Origin: Brevundimonas sp. UBA5866
GTDB taxonomy: Bacteria > Pseudomonadota > Alphaproteobacteria > Caulobacterales > Caulobacteraceae
Direction of reading: 5' to 3'
NCBI RefSeq assembly: GCF_002432125.1
Contig: NZ_DJFS01000064.1
Span: forward strand, 28,230 to 43,967
DNA: 15,738 nucleotides
Shown piece after piece: positions 13,956 through 15,738 of this stretch. The stretch's first letter is position 1. Each line of letters opens with the position of its first letter. Under the pieces are notes generated by a model that was given only the letters and a program-made list of their open reading frames with translations, was not told where the DNA came from and did no database searches. A program made the position numbers and the translations under genes.

Positions 13956-15526
13956 GCCGGCTGACTTTCAGAACTCCGCCGCCCAAACCGGAAGCGGTCA
14001 GGATCAAACATCCCCTGCGTTCAGCCTTTCGACTGATGCAGTGGGGGTGGGTTTTGGCGCGTCACGACGCGCTGATCCCGCGTGAGGCCAACAGCCTGAT
14101 ACCGGCTTGGAGCCGTCCGTTCGCGGGTCTGGTCCAAGCCTTTTCCAGCCGCAGGCTGCGCGCCGGTCGTCCCGGCCAGCGCGTCGGTGCCGCGTGTGAA
14201 AAACTGGGCCCCGTGGCCATCAAACTGGGGCAGGTCCTCGCGACGCGTGCCGATATTTTCGGTTTGCAGTTCGCACAGGACCTTGGCCACCTGAAGGACA
14301 AGCTGCCGCCCTTTTCGGTGGAGGAAGCAAAGCGCGAGATCGAGCGGTCGATCGGTCGCCCGCTGGACAGCCTTTACAGCCAGTTCGGTCCTGCGGTGGG
14401 TGCCGCTTCCCTGGCACAGGCCCACCCGGCCTATCTGGCGGATGGCCGCAAGGTCGCGGTCAAGGTTCTGCGTCCCGGCATCGAGAAGAAGGTCCATCAG
14501 GGTTTGGATGCCATGCGTCTGGGCGCGGGACTGGTCGACCGTCTGGTCGAACCGGCCCGCCGTCTGGAACCGCGCGCCTTTGTCGAAATCATCGCCCGTT
14601 CCCTGCAACTGGAACTGGACATGCGTCTGGAAGCCGCTGCGGCTTCGGAGCTGGCCGAGGTCATGGGCAAGGACGACTATATGTCCGCGCCCGGCGTCAT
14701 CTGGGATGGCGTGGGCAAACGGGTGCTGACGCTGGAATGGGCCGACGGCCTGCCGATGACAGATCCGGCGATGGCGCAGTTGTCGGAGCAAGAGCGCAAC
14801 CTGCTGGCTGACAAGGTGGTACGTGCCTTCCTCGTACAGGCGCTGGATCATGGTGTCTTTCACGCCGACCTGCACGAGGGCAATCTGTTCGCAGACGGCA
14901 GCCGCAAGGTAACGGCAATCGATTTCGGCATCGTCGGGCGCCTTGGCCCCGCCGAGAGACGCTATCTGGCGGAAATCCTCTGGGGCTTCATCAGCCGCGA
15001 TTACGACCGTATTTCCCGCATCCACTTCGAGGCGGGTTATGTACCGCCGCACCATTCGGTGGATACGTTCGCACAGGCCCTTCGCGCCGTGGGCGAGCCG
15101 GTGATCGGCCGTGCGGCCTCTCAGGTTTCAATGGGCCGCCTGCTGGGCCAGCTGTTCGAGATTACCGCCCTGTTCGACATGCATCTGCGCCCCGAACTGG
15201 TGCTGCTGCAAAAGACGATGGTGTCAGTCGAGGGTGTGGCACGTCGTCTGAACCCCGATCACGACCTGTGGGAAGCCGCCAAGCCTGTTGTGGAGCGCTG
15301 GATCCGCCGCGAGCTGGGCGTTCAGGCACAGGCCAAGGAATTGCTGGATGATGCGCGCGACACGCTGAAGGCTTTGTCCAATCTCGCACAGAACCCTCCG
15401 CAGTCCCAGACGTTGATTGTCGAGCGCGCACGGGTGCCAACCTGGGTGGTGGTCACGGCCACTGTCTCGGCATGTGCTTCTGCGGCCGCCTTGATCTTGA
15501 CGCTTTGGCCCAATCTTCTGGGCTGA
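13943..15526 (+). CDS. ubiB: UbiB, atypical protein-kinase-like ATPase of ubiquinone biosynthesis
   Basis: This ADCK/UbiB-family protein (527 aa) is needed for coenzyme Q synthesis, probably as an ATPase that helps handle lipid intermediates. It is often called 2-polyprenylphenol 6-hydroxylase, although it lacks hydroxylase features. Motifs are KLGQ (94-97), an Ala-rich loop replacing the usual Gly-rich loop (GAASLAQAH, 153-161), Lys174 in VAVKVLRP, ELD with following EAAAA (224-234), HADLHEGN (307-314) and the metal-binding DFG (327-329). A hydrophobic C-terminal segment (about 498-523) is a membrane anchor. I chose the GTG at 13943 because the core homology (LRSAFRLMQWGW) starts by residue 25 and the next in-frame Met is codon 32, probably too late. 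No Shine-Dalgarno is visible; coupling to ubiE by the 13-bp overlap is likely. Confidence 0.95.
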   Translation: MGDLSRLTFRTPPPKPEAVRIKHPLRSAFRLMQWGWVLARHDALIPREANSLIPAWSRPFAGLVQAFSSRRLRAGRPGQRVGAACEKLGPVAIKLGQVLATRADIFGLQFAQDLGHLKDKLPPFSVEEAKREIERSIGRPLDSLYSQFGPAVGAASLAQAHPAYLADGRKVAVKVLRPGIEKKVHQGLDAMRLGAGLVDRLVEPARRLEPRAFVEIIARSLQLELDMRLEAAAASELAEVMGKDDYMSAPGVIWDGVGKRVLTLEWADGLPMTDPAMAQLSEQERNLLADKVVRAFLVQALDHGVFHADLHEGNLFADGSRKVTAIDFGIVGRLGPAERRYLAEILWGFISRDYDRISRIHFEAGYVPPHHSVDTFAQALRAVGEPVIGRAASQVSMGRLLGQLFEITALFDMHLRPELVLLQKTMVSVEGVARRLNPDHDLWEAAKPVVERWIRRELGVQAQAKELLDDARDTLKALSNLAQNPPQSQTLIVERARVPTWVVVTATVSACASAAALILTLWPNLLG

Positions 15527-15531
15527 CCAAC

Positions 15532-15545
15532 GGTCCCGAGGGACC
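15532..15545. repeat. Hairpin GGTCC-CGAG-GGACC after ubiB
   Basis: A 5-bp stem with a 4-nt loop (GGTCCC and GGGACC are fully complementary) lies 5 bp beyond the ubiB stop and 19 bp before the next ATG. No T-run follows, so it would be a poor terminator; it may be an RNA-processing or mRNA-stability stem within one transcript. A similar imperfect element, CGGTCCCGAGGACGG followed by T6, lies at 11710-11730. Confidence 0.35.
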
Positions 15546-15564
15546 ACAGCCGAGGACCCTCCCC

Positions 15565-15738
15565 ATGAAGAACATCGCAGTTTCCATCGGTTTTGCAGCC
15601 AGCTTGCTGGCTTCTTCCGCTGTGGCACAGAGCGCATCGCAGAATCCGGGTGCGGCGGCGACCCTACCCAACGCCTTTGACGCGCCGGCCAGCGGACAGC
15701 CTGCCACGCAGCAGCCCGCACCGGCCCAGGCTCCCGCC
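15565..15738 (+). CDS. Secreted Ala/Pro/Gln-rich protein, 3' end beyond the window
   Basis: Only the first 58 codons are present. The ATG at 15565 has a good Shine-Dalgarno, GAGGA, 8 bp upstream. The translation begins with a clear signal peptide: MKN, a hydrophobic core (IAVSIGFAASLLASS) and cleavage likely at AVA-Q near residue 21. The mature part seen so far is low-complexity and rich in Ala, Pro and Gln, like a linker or the N-terminus of a periplasmic or outer-membrane protein. I do not recognise the family. It lies 38 bp after ubiB on the same strand and may share its transcript. Confidence 0.75.
   Translation, partial: MKNIAVSIGFAASLLASSAVAQSASQNPGAAATLPNAFDAPASGQPATQQPAPAQAPA

Noticed and set aside
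14021..15055. 344-codon minus-strand open frame
   Set aside because: It is antisense to ubiB, which is fully supported by motifs, and has no recognisable content.

Overview
The window looks like chromosomal DNA of an alphaproteobacterium, most likely Caulobacteraceae (Asticcacaulis-like). This is inferred from the moderately GC-rich coding sequence, the adjacent ubiE-ubiB pair, and promoter-like sites that fit the Caulobacter housekeeping (sigma-73) pattern TTGaCgS-N10-14-GCTANAWC. No rRNA or species marker is present, so the genus is a guess.

Left two thirds (27-11107, minus strand): one tightly packed operon of three very large cell-envelope genes, transcribed right to left. The first gene (5864-11107) encodes a 1747-residue secreted protein. 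It has nine cysteine-rich DUF11-type repeats of about 122 residues, a tenth ordinary DUF11 domain, a split SdrD_B-like module and two OmpA-like domains, of which only the second keeps the peptidoglycan-binding residues. The second gene (2168-5857) encodes a 1229-residue outer-membrane beta-barrel with an N-terminal periplasmic region. The third (27-2168) encodes a secreted protein with a possible three-fold, VMO-I-like head followed by DUF11/CARDB-type and SpaA-like domains. Gaps are 6 bp and a 1-bp TGATG overlap. I read the trio as a candidate surface-fibre or adhesin assembly system: an anchor/stalk, a barrel and an exported adhesin. I know no described system of exactly this form, and the function is inferred from architecture only.

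Middle (11108-11934): about 650 bp of AT-rich, gene-free DNA. It holds a candidate extended -10 promoter for the operon, a 28-bp operator-like inverted repeat, a small palindrome, helically phased 7-bp repeats and two hairpins. A tRNA-Arg(CCG) with encoded CCA follows, with its own plausible promoter, then a 10-bp-stem inverted repeat.

Right third (11935-15738): a minus-strand pair, phhB (pterin-4a-carbinolamine dehydratase) and an SDR oxidoreductase, coupled by ATGA. Diverging from it on the plus strand is ubiE-ubiB (ubiquinone biosynthesis), overlapping by 13 bp and apparently starting from a near-leaderless promoter. Last comes the beginning of a secreted, Ala/Pro/Gln-rich protein cut off by the window end.

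Many long open frames antisense to the large genes, including one of 1921 codons, are judged to be shadows of codon use.
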